A DNA stretch of 64,000 bases from CAVSUB01 sp963730995 (GTDB taxonomy: Bacteria > Acidobacteriota > Vicinamibacteria > Vicinamibacterales > 2-12-FULL-66-21), in assembly GCA_963730995.1 (NCBI GenBank), contig CAVSUB010000002.1:558001-622000 (forward strand). Reading direction: 5' to 3'. Numbering within the stretch: position 1 is the stretch's first letter; each line of letters starts with the position of its first letter. The notes beneath the pieces are model-generated. The model searched no databases. It was not told where the DNA came from and saw only the letters and a list, made by a program, of their open reading frames with translations. Of the stretch, positions 1 through 8,885 are shown piece after piece. A program made the position numbers and the translations under genes.

Positions 1-105
1 CGACCGTGTGCTCGCGTAGATGTTGAAACCCGCGCGCGCGAACAGATGGATGGTCGCGTCCTGAAGCGAGCCCTTCGGGATCCCGAGTTTCAATTTCTGA
101 GGCAT
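1..105 (-). CDS. hisG: ATP phosphoribosyltransferase, N-terminal fragment (window edge)
   Basis: HisG condenses ATP with PRPP, the first step of histidine synthesis. Only the first 35 codons are inside the window. They begin at an ATG (105-103) and read MPQKLKLGIPKGSL followed by QDATIHLFARAGFNIY, which matches the conserved start of HisG (LKLGIPKGSLQ...LF..AGF). The gene lies 7 bases after the hisI stop, so the two are almost certainly cotranscribed under the attenuator at 523-692. The identification rests on this short motif only; whether it is the long or short HisG form cannot be seen. Confidence 0.85.
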   Translation of the reverse strand, partial: MPQKLKLGIPKGSLQDATIHLFARAGFNIYASTRS

Positions 106-112
106 GTCGCGC

Positions 113-439
113 TCACTCTCCCGCAGTCGCCGGAAGCTCGCGGAAGAAGCACGTCCGCTCGCCAGTGTGGCAGACGTTCCCGCTGCCCAGGCATTTCACT
201 CTCAGCAGGACCGTGTCCTCGTCGCAATCGACGAGCGCAGAAGTGACCTGGAGCCGGTTGCCGGACGTTTCGCCTTTCATCCAGAGCTTTCCGCGCGTGC
301 GGCTGTAGAACGTCGCAAAACCGGTCGCCATCGTGCGATCGAGCGCTTCGCGATTCATGAAGCCGACCATCAGGACGTCGTTCGTGTTCACATCCTGCAC
401 CACCGCAGGGATCAGCCCGTCAAGTTTTGAAAAATCCAT
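113..439 (-). CDS. hisI: Phosphoribosyl-AMP cyclohydrolase
   Basis: Hydrolyses the adenine ring of phosphoribosyl-AMP, the third step of histidine synthesis, in the cytoplasm. The 108-residue product has the monofunctional HisI length. It carries the metal-site signature DCDEDT (71-76) and the zinc cysteines in NVCHTGERTCFF (88-99). No HisE pyrophosphohydrolase domain follows. The ATG at 439 is chosen because the protein begins MDFSKLDGLIPAVVQD, as in the family; the frame is open further upstream to 517 but that part resembles nothing. It is the first structural gene after the His leader and terminator, and hisG follows 7 bases after its stop. Confidence 0.95.
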   Translation of the reverse strand: MDFSKLDGLIPAVVQDVNTNDVLMVGFMNREALDRTMATGFATFYSRTRGKLWMKGETSGNRLQVTSALVDCDEDTVLLRVKCLGSGNVCHTGERTCFFRELPATAGE

Positions 440-522
440 GTGCGTCGATCCTGCGCCGTCGCTCGCCGGGCCCCCATGGCCCACCTTGCTCCAGCATGTC
501 GCGCCAGGCGCGGCCAATAAAA

Positions 523-551
523 AAGGCCTCGCCGATCATCGGCGAGGCCTT
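523..551 (-). terminator. his attenuator: Rho-independent terminator
   Basis: A perfect 14-bp inverted repeat (523-536 and 538-551, arms AAGGCCTCGCCGAT / ATCGGCGAGGCCTT) is followed on the minus strand by TTTTTTATT. It lies after the His-rich leader stop codon (577) and about 84 bases before the hisI ATG, where an attenuator terminator belongs. Its 5' arm can instead pair with leader bases 599-608 (TCGGCGGGCC with GGCCTCGCCGA, one bulged T), giving a plausible anti-terminator. Confidence 0.85.
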
Positions 552-576
552 CAAGAGATTCTGCTGTGATGTCGTG

Positions 577-654
577 TTATCGCGTGCAGAGCTCGACCGG
601 CCCGCCGAGGCGGTGTGCATGATGGTGCCGGTGATGGTGCTGCGACGAGAACAT
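577..654 (-). CDS. hisL: Histidine operon leader peptide (25 aa)
   Basis: A 25-codon frame starting MFSSQ, then HHHRHHHAH at residues 6-14, then RLGGPVELCTR and TAA. Seven of nine consecutive codons being histidine (both CAC and CAT) just before a terminator and hisI is diagnostic of transcription attenuation by ribosome stalling at low His-tRNA. No Shine-Dalgarno precedes the ATG. A -35/-10 pair ends 8 bases upstream, so the mRNA may be leaderless. Codons 16-19 contain the anti-terminator strand (599-608). The role is inferred from architecture; leader sequences share no homology across phyla. Confidence 0.85.
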   Translation of the reverse strand: MFSSQHHHRHHHAHRLGGPVELCTR

Positions 655-662
655 TGAACTTA

Positions 663-692
663 AGCCTATCGTCGCGTCGCCGGCGCTGTCAA
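663..692 (-). promoter_or_regulatory. Probable his promoter inside the 3' end of ggt
   Basis: On the minus strand a consensus -35 TTGACA (692-687) is separated by 18 bases from TAGGCT (668-663), which overlaps the ggt stop codon (668-666). The leader ATG starts 8 bases after the -10. The -35 is perfect and the -10 is weak (about 3 of 6). Position directly before the His leader is the main support. Confidence 0.55.
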
Positions 693-2447
693 ATGCTCGG
701 GCACGGAGGCCTTCGAGTCCGGGGTCCGCTTGTCGTTCACTCCGTAGGGCGTTCCGTCGGGAGCGACCCAGATGCTGTGCGCGTCACCCTGCCGCCCGTT
801 CGTCCGGACGTCGTGCCCTTTTGCGCGCAACGCCTCGATTACTTCGTTGCTCACCGCAGCCGGCACCCACGTACTCGCTCCGGAGCTGGTGTCCGTGTTC
901 GTGGGAGGGCCCTCGATCGTCACGCGATCCGGCAGCCACGGATGGTGGAGCCGCGCGGCATCGACCGCTGCGCGTCCTGTGAGCCCGTACTCGGTCACCC
1001 CGAGCACGACGCTGAGAACGGTGTTGACGATCGTCCGCCCTCCAGGGGAGCCGGTGACGAGCACGACCTTCCCGTCCTTGAGGACTATGGTCGGCGTCAT
1101 CGAGCTGAGCATCCGCTTTCCGGGATCAATCAGGTTCGCCGGCGTGCCGATGTCGCCCGTACCGTTCGTTTCGCCAGGTTTCCTGTTGAAATCGCCCATC
1201 TCGTTGTTCAACAGAAAGCCGGCGCCCTTGACGACGACGTGCGATCCGAAGCCGCCTTCGAGCGTGAAGGTGCTCGTGACGGTCATGCCGGCCCGATCCA
1301 TCACGGAGAAGTGGGTGGTTTCGTCCGGCTCGGATGCTTCCGGGGTAATGACGTCGTTGCCCAGCTCGACGCTGCTCGAGGCTTTGTCAGCGCTGATCGA
1401 CGCGCCGATCGTTCTCGCGTGCTCTTTCGAGGTGAGCTCCGCAACCGGGACGCTGACGAAATCGGTGTCGCCCAGGTGCCGCGCTCGATCCAGAAACGCA
1501 CGACGCATCGCCTCGATCTCGAGGTGGATGGCCGGCGCGGTCAGCAGCCCCTTCTCCTTCAAGTCGAAAGGTTCGAGGATGTTCAGCATCTCGACGAGAG
1601 CGATACCCCCGGAGCTCGGAGGCGGCATCGTGACGATCTCGTACCCTCGATAGGTGCCGCGGACCGGCTGCCGCTCTTTGGCCTGGTACGCCGCGAGATC
1701 GTCCTTGGAAATGAGGCCGCCGTTCGCTTTCATGTCGTCGGCGATGCGGTCGGCGATCCATCCTGTGTAAAAAGCCTTGGCTCCGTCGTCGGCGATTGCG
1801 CGCAGCGTCTTCGCGAGATCGCCAAGTACCAGGCGATCTCCCGGCGCCCAGTTACCGCCGCCCGGCTTCGCGTAAGCTGCAACCGAGACCGGAAACTTGG
1901 CCATGCTTCCCTGCAACTCACGGTTCAGCGCGCGGGCGAGCGACTCCGACAGGGGGAATCCGTTTTCCGCCAGACCGATCGCCGGCATGACGACCTGCCG
2001 CCATGGAAGCTTGCCGAACCGCTTGTGCGCCAGCTCCAGCCCTCGAACGGTGCCGGGCACGCCCGGCGCCAGATAGCCGGCAGCCGTCAAGCTGCGGTCG
2101 ATCCTGCCGTCGGCGCCGAGGTACATCGTGCGAGTCGATTTCAGAGGTGCTTTCTCCCGATAGTCGAACGTGGTGATCTGACCCGCGGCCGTTCGGACGA
2201 TCATGAAGCCCCCTCCGCCGATGTTTCCGGCAGACGGATGGGTCACCGCCAGAGCGAAAGCGGTCGCGACGGCCGCGTCGACGGCATTTCCTCCGGATGC
2301 GAGCGCTCCGGCGCCTGCGTCGCACGAAGGCGCCGACACGCACACGACGAGTCCGTCCCTGGAGGGCACGCCGAGGTCTTCGGCAGACCGGACAGGACCT
2401 CCGGCTACGACGAATGCAACAATCACGAGCGCGATGAATGGTTTCAT
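666..2447 (-). CDS. ggt: Gamma-glutamyltransferase
   Basis: Cleaves the gamma-glutamyl bond of glutathione and related peptides in the periplasm; an Ntn hydrolase that processes itself into two subunits. The 593-aa product has an N-terminal signal peptide (about 1-21). The autoprocessing and nucleophile motif is ETTHFSV with Thr377 as catalytic residue. MLSSMTP (446-452) and SPGG (467-470) supply the family substrate-binding segments, and GNIGGGGFM is near residue 75. Length and motifs agree with intact GGTs. It is transcribed away from glgX, and its last codons overlap the his promoter, so read-through into the attenuator is possible. Confidence 0.95.
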   Translation of the reverse strand: MKPFIALVIVAFVVAGGPVRSAEDLGVPSRDGLVVCVSAPSCDAGAGALASGGNAVDAAVATAFALAVTHPSAGNIGGGGFMIVRTAAGQITTFDYREKAPLKSTRTMYLGADGRIDRSLTAAGYLAPGVPGTVRGLELAHKRFGKLPWRQVVMPAIGLAENGFPLSESLARALNRELQGSMAKFPVSVAAYAKPGGGNWAPGDRLVLGDLAKTLRAIADDGAKAFYTGWIADRIADDMKANGGLISKDDLAAYQAKERQPVRGTYRGYEIVTMPPPSSGGIALVEMLNILEPFDLKEKGLLTAPAIHLEIEAMRRAFLDRARHLGDTDFVSVPVAELTSKEHARTIGASISADKASSSVELGNDVITPEASEPDETTHFSVMDRAGMTVTSTFTLEGGFGSHVVVKGAGFLLNNEMGDFNRKPGETNGTGDIGTPANLIDPGKRMLSSMTPTIVLKDGKVVLVTGSPGGRTIVNTVLSVVLGVTEYGLTGRAAVDAARLHHPWLPDRVTIEGPPTNTDTSSGASTWVPAAVSNEVIEALRAKGHDVRTNGRQGDAHSIWVAPDGTPYGVNDKRTPDSKASVPEHLTAPATRR

Positions 2448-2558
2448 GTCGATTCTTCACCGGGCCGGCCGCAGCCCGTTCCGACGGTACGAGAATTGTA
2501 GCCTGTAGACAACAAGGATGAGCTGGCGCGCCTCAGTGCGCGTCACGAAGGCTATCGA

Positions 2559-2593
2559 CTAGCGAGACTCAGCCCTCGAGGTTCTCTCGCTAG
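2559..2593. promoter_or_regulatory. 9-bp inverted repeat in the glgX leader
   Basis: CTAGCGAGA (2559-2567) and TCTCGCTAG (2585-2593) form a perfect 9-bp stem with a 17-base loop. It ends immediately before the glgX ribosome-binding site (ACGGAG near 2594-2600). It could be a leader RNA hairpin or a protein operator; there is no U-run, so it is not a standard terminator. Confidence 0.4.
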
Positions 2594-2605
2594 AACGGAG
2601 CGTGC

Positions 2606-4720
<2,115 letters not shown>

Positions 4721-4721
4721 C

Positions 4722-6569
4722 GTGGCGCGCACCGGCATACAGCGTCACTATGTCGACGCGCTCGGACGCCGACGGCGCCCACCGGCGTCGACGGTCGCGA
4801 CGATCGAGGGCGCCATGCGCGGTGGCGCCTCCGCGAACGCGGACGTGATCGTCGTGCGCGACGGAGAGCGGCCGTCGATTGGCCCGGCCGAACTGAGGCT
4901 GGAAGACGGCACCACGAGGATCGTCGATCGAAGGCTGCCGGCGGATCTTCCTCACGGGTATCACCAGATCAAGCGCAAGCACGGCCATCCGGGCCGGTTG
5001 ATCGTCGCTCCTTTCGAGTGCTTCCTCCCGCCGGACCTGAGGGGGTGGGGGTGGGCGATTCAGTTGTATGCCGCGCGATCGCGCCGCAGCTGGGGCATCG
5101 GCGATCTCGCCGCGCTGCGCCGGTTGGGGGAGTGGGGGAAAAAGGCTGGCGCGAGCTTCGCGTTGATCAGTCCTCTCTCCGCTCCAACACCCCTGCTGCC
5201 GCAGCAGGCGAGCCCTTACTTTGCCTCGACCCGTCTGTATCGCAACCCGCTGTTTCTGAGCATGGAGGAGGTGCCGGGCGCGCGGGAGATCGATGGATTC
5301 GCCGAGGTCGCTCTCGAGGGCCGCACGTTGAATCGCGATCGGCGGATCGATCGCGACGCCATATTCAGACTGAAGATGGGCGTGCTCGAAACGCTCTGGT
5401 CCAGGGTACGGCACCACCCCGACGAGAGGTTCGAGCGCTTCGTGTCAGAGCAGGGTACCGTGCTGTGGCAGTATGCGATGTTCTGCGCGCTCTCCGAGCG
5501 ATTCGGCGGAGGCTGGCACGCATGGCCGGCGAACCTGCGGCATCCCGATGCCCCCGCGGTTCGTCGTGCCTCCCGGGACGAGGCGACGGCGGATCGGATC
5601 CGCTTCCACCAGTGGGTGCAGTACCAGCTCGATCGTCAGCTGGCGCGCGCCTCCGCCGTCCTTCCCGTGATGCAGGACCTGCCGATTGGCTTCGATGCGG
5701 ATGGCGCCGACGGGTGGGCGTTCCAGGACGCGCTCGCGCACGGGATCAGCGTCGGCGCGCCGCCGGACGAATTCAACACGCGTGGGCAGGACTGGGGTCT
5801 GCCGCCATTCGTTCCAGGCAAGCTTCGCGCCGCCGGGTACGAACCGTTCATCCAGACGATCCGCGCCTGCCTTCGTCATGCCGGCGGCCTCCGTATCGAT
5901 CACGTGATGGGGCTGTTCCGGCTGTTCTGGATACCTTTCGGCGCCGAACCGGCGCAAGGAGCGTACGTCCGACTGCCGGCCAGCGACCTCCTCGCCATCG
6001 TGGCGCTCGAGAGCCAACGCGCGCGTGCGGTGATAGTCGGCGAGGATCTCGGCACGGTCGAGGACGAAACGCGAGCCGAGCTCGCCGCCCGCCGGATCCT
6101 TTCGTACAGGCTGATCTGGTTCGAGAAAGCGCCCCCGTCGACGTTCCCTGAACAGGCGCTGAGCGCCATCACGACGCACGACCTGCCGACAGTCGCCGGG
6201 CTCTGGAGTGGATCGGACTTCGAGGCGCAACGCGCGTTGAAGCTCGCGCCGAACGAAGCTGGCACGCGCGAGATTCACGATCGGGTAGCGAATATGACGC
6301 GCGCCACCTCGAGAACGCCGGTGTCCGCCGTAATCGCCCGCCTGCATGCCGCTCTCGCGACCGCGCCGTCGCGGCTGCTCACCGCCACTCTGGACGATGC
6401 GATGGCGGTCCCCGAACGGCCGAACATGCCGGCGACGACGTACCAGTGGCCCAACTGGTCCATCGCTCTGCCTGAGCCGATCGAGACGCTGAAGTCGAAC
6501 CGTTTGGCTGCCTCGATCGCGCGCGCCCTGGGGAGGAGGCCGAGGCGGACGCGGAGACGAGGGCGGTGA
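4722..6569 (+). CDS. malQ: 4-alpha-glucanotransferase (amylomaltase)
   Basis: Transfers alpha-1,4-glucan segments between maltodextrins (GH77), complementing the debranching by GlgX. GH77 signatures seen are GLRIDHVMGLFR, VIVGEDLGTV, ITTHDLPT and ERPNMPATTYQW. At 615 aa it is longer than the roughly 500-aa Thermus-type enzyme because of about 100 extra N-terminal residues. Start is GTG at 4722, one base after the glgX stop, so translation is likely coupled. The C-terminal tail is very Arg-rich (RRPRRTRRRGR). Confidence 0.92.
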   Translation: MARTGIQRHYVDALGRRRRPPASTVATIEGAMRGGASANADVIVVRDGERPSIGPAELRLEDGTTRIVDRRLPADLPHGYHQIKRKHGHPGRLIVAPFECFLPPDLRGWGWAIQLYAARSRRSWGIGDLAALRRLGEWGKKAGASFALISPLSAPTPLLPQQASPYFASTRLYRNPLFLSMEEVPGAREIDGFAEVALEGRTLNRDRRIDRDAIFRLKMGVLETLWSRVRHHPDERFERFVSEQGTVLWQYAMFCALSERFGGGWHAWPANLRHPDAPAVRRASRDEATADRIRFHQWVQYQLDRQLARASAVLPVMQDLPIGFDADGADGWAFQDALAHGISVGAPPDEFNTRGQDWGLPPFVPGKLRAAGYEPFIQTIRACLRHAGGLRIDHVMGLFRLFWIPFGAEPAQGAYVRLPASDLLAIVALESQRARAVIVGEDLGTVEDETRAELAARRILSYRLIWFEKAPPSTFPEQALSAITTHDLPTVAGLWSGSDFEAQRALKLAPNEAGTREIHDRVANMTRATSRTPVSAVIARLHAALATAPSRLLTATLDDAMAVPERPNMPATTYQWPNWSIALPEPIETLKSNRLAASIARALGRRPRRTRRRGR

Positions 6570-6753
6570 CTACTTCCGTCGTCGAACCTTCGGTCTGACA
6601 CGTGGGCGCCAGCTGCAGCTCCGCGGCCCGGCCGATCATCACCTTGGTCGAGTAGCTGACCGCCAGACGCGAGGCGGCCTGTCGGGGGTGAGCGGTTCCA
6701 TGGCACAGGAATCGGTCAAAAACGTCACTAAATCTATGTAGAATCGGCTCGAA

Positions 6754-7515
6754 TTGATCGACTGCCTTCGATTCCTCTGTCTGGTCACGGCCGTCTTCCT
6801 GCAGCAGCCGGGGGCACCTGCTCCGCTGACGGTGTCGGCCGCCATCAGCCTCACGGATGCGCTCGAAGAAGCGGGGCGTGCCTATCGGGCCGCCGGAGGC
6901 GGGGAAGTCCGTTTCAACTTTGGCGGCTCGAACGTGCTGGCGCGACAGATCCTCAACGGAGCGCCGGTGGATCTCTTCGTCAGCGCGGACGAAGCCCAGA
7001 TGAAGCTGATCGAGGCAGCCGGCGCGATTGCGCCCGATACGCGGGTCGATCTTCTCGGTAACAAACTGGCCGTCGTCCTCTCATCGTCGGCCCCCGCGGT
7101 CAAGGACGCGGATGGGCTCGCCCAACCTGGTATCCGAAGGATGGCGCTTGGAGATCCGGACGCGGTTCCGGCCGGCGTGTACGCGAAGCAGTATCTCCAG
7201 TCGGCCGGTGTGTGGGATCGGCTGCTGGCGAGAATCGTTCCAGTGGCAAACGTGCGCGCCGCGCTGACGGCGGTGGAAACGGGCAACGTCGAGGCGGCGA
7301 TCGTGTACGAATCGGACCTGGCCGCCGCGAGCCGCGCGCGCCTCGCGTTCGTGGTCTCCGGTCCAGCCGCTCCTCGCATCGTCTACCCTGCGGCCATACT
7401 CGCCAGGTCGAAGAACCGTCGCGAGGCCGAACGGTTTCTCGCGTTCCTTCGAGGCAACGAGGGCTCCGCCATCTTCAAGCGATTTCGCTTCGAGCCGATC
7501 GCCGGGCCACACTGA
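6754..7515 (+). CDS. modA: Molybdate ABC transporter substrate-binding protein
   Basis: Periplasmic molybdate/tungstate-binding component. Family features are the N-terminal SAAISLTDALEE motif after a short hydrophobic leader, FNFGGSNVLARQI, GAPVDLFVSADEAQM, ALGDPDAVPAGVYAKQYL and ETGNVEAAIVYESD. The frame opens with TTG at 6754 (253 aa) and no clearly better ATG keeps the hydrophobic leader. The signal is short and the mature protein may be periplasmic or membrane-anchored. It is followed 6 bases later by modB. Confidence 0.9.
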   Translation: MIDCLRFLCLVTAVFLQQPGAPAPLTVSAAISLTDALEEAGRAYRAAGGGEVRFNFGGSNVLARQILNGAPVDLFVSADEAQMKLIEAAGAIAPDTRVDLLGNKLAVVLSSSAPAVKDADGLAQPGIRRMALGDPDAVPAGVYAKQYLQSAGVWDRLLARIVPVANVRAALTAVETGNVEAAIVYESDLAAASRARLAFVVSGPAAPRIVYPAAILARSKNRREAERFLAFLRGNEGSAIFKRFRFEPIAGPH

Positions 7516-7521
7516 TCGAGC

Positions 7522-8187
7522 ATGGAAGTCGCGCGAATTACGATGTTCACGGTCGCCACCGCGGCCGGCGCTACGGTGGTGATGATCGTCCCGGGGCTTG
7601 CGCTCGCGTGGCTGCTCGCGCGCGGACGGTTCCGGGGCCATCTGCTGCTCGAGACACTCGTGTCCCTTCCCCTCGTGATGCCCCCGGTGGCTACCGGCCT
7701 GATCCTGCTGATCCTGTGCGCGCCACGCGGACCTGTCGGCAGAATCCTGGCGATGGCCGGGATCGAGGTGGTCTTCACGTGGAAAGCGGTCCTTCTGGCT
7801 ATGGCGGTGATGGGGTTGCCGCTGTTCGTGCGCACCGTGAAGGCAGGCATCGAGCAGGTCGACCGCAGGTACGAAGCGGCCGCCGCGACACTCGGCGCGG
7901 CGCCGCTCCGCGTGTTTCTGACGATCACGCTGCCGCTCGCGCTGCCTTCGGTTCTCGCGGGCACGATGCTCGGTTTCGCGAGAGCGATCGGCGAGTTCGG
8001 CGCCACGATCGTCATCGCGGGCAGCATCCCGGGCGCCACCCGGACACTGGCCGTCGCGATCTATACGTTCACGGAAACCGGCCGGGACGCGGACGCTGCC
8101 GTCATGGTCGGCGTGTCGGCGATGATCGCCTTCGGCTCGCTGTGGCTGTCGAACCGCCTCACGAGCCAGTCAAGCGCTCGATCGTGA
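7522..8187 (+). CDS. modB: Molybdate ABC transporter permease
   Basis: Inner-membrane permease of the molybdate importer. The 221-aa product has about five hydrophobic segments. The EAA-loop region reads EAAAATLGAAPLRVFLTITLPLALPS, which contacts the ATPase. RAIGEFGATIVIAGSIPG is the ModB C-terminal signature. Start is ATG 7522. The stop overlaps the modC start (GTGA at 8184-8187). Confidence 0.93.
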   Translation: MEVARITMFTVATAAGATVVMIVPGLALAWLLARGRFRGHLLLETLVSLPLVMPPVATGLILLILCAPRGPVGRILAMAGIEVVFTWKAVLLAMAVMGLPLFVRTVKAGIEQVDRRYEAAAATLGAAPLRVFLTITLPLALPSVLAGTMLGFARAIGEFGATIVIAGSIPGATRTLAVAIYTFTETGRDADAAVMVGVSAMIAFGSLWLSNRLTSQSSARS

Positions 8188-8837
8188 TCGCGCTGGACTT
8201 CGTCATCGAACAGGGCGAGTTCGTCCTCGAGGTCAGCCAGCAGCTGACCGGCCGTATCACGGCGCTCTTCGGACCGTCCGGCGCCGGAAAAACGACCACG
8301 CTCGACGCCATCGCCGGCCTGCGCACACCGTCACGCGGCTCGATCGCGATCGACGACCACGTGCTGTTTTCGTCCGCAACCCGCATCGACGTTCCAGTTC
8401 ACAAGCGTCACGTCGGATACGTGGCCCAGGATGTCTCGCTCTTCCCGCATCTGAGCGTCAGGCGGAACGTGCTCTACGGACGCCGCGAAGGGCAGCGGAT
8501 GTCGCTCCCGACAGTCGCGGCCATGCTGGAGATCGAGCCTCTCCTCGATCGCGGCGTTTCGCAGCTCTCGGGGGGAGAGCGGCAACGCGTCGCGCTCGCG
8601 CGCGCGCTCATGTCCTCCGCCGCAGTGCTCCTGCTCGACGAACCGCTGGCTGCCGTCGATCTCGAACTGCGCCGTCGGATTCTCCCGTACCTCGAGCGCG
8701 TGCGCGATGAGCTCCGCGTCCCGATCGTCTACGTCACGCACGCACGGGAGGAGGTGCACGCCCTCGCCGATTTCGTCGTGATGCTCGAGCGGGGACGCGT
8801 CGTGCAGTCGGGCGAACCAGCCGACGTGCTTCGATGA
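8184..8837 (+). CDS. modC: Molybdate ABC transporter ATP-binding protein, short form
   Basis: Energises molybdate import. The frame is entered at GTG 8184, overlapping the modB stop by four bases; the frame is open far upstream but that part is a shadow of modA and modB. In the 217-aa product Walker A is GPSGAGKT (30-37), the Q-loop is at Gln82, the signature is LSGGERQ (128-134) and Walker B is VLLLDEP (148-154). Typical ModC is about 350 aa with a C-terminal TOBE/Mop molybdate-sensing domain. That domain is absent here, so feedback inhibition by cytoplasmic molybdate is not expected. Confidence 0.9.
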   Translation: MIALDFVIEQGEFVLEVSQQLTGRITALFGPSGAGKTTTLDAIAGLRTPSRGSIAIDDHVLFSSATRIDVPVHKRHVGYVAQDVSLFPHLSVRRNVLYGRREGQRMSLPTVAAMLEIEPLLDRGVSQLSGGERQRVALARALMSSAAVLLLDEPLAAVDLELRRRILPYLERVRDELRVPIVYVTHAREEVHALADFVVMLERGRVVQSGEPADVLR

Positions 8838-8885
8838 TGTGCGCAACCTTCCTGCGATACGATTGTTGCCCGAGGAGAAAGCTCG

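Noticed and set aside
615..2501. 628-codon open frame opposite ggt on the plus strand
   Set aside because: High-GC shadow of ggt: Arg/His/Asp-rich product with no family resemblance, and it would overlap the His leader. ggt has all catalytic motifs.
6570..6753. Possible gene remnant on the minus strand between malQ and modA
   Set aside because: One frame looks protein-like for about 50 codons but has no start and matches no family I recognise; more likely chance in GC-rich DNA.
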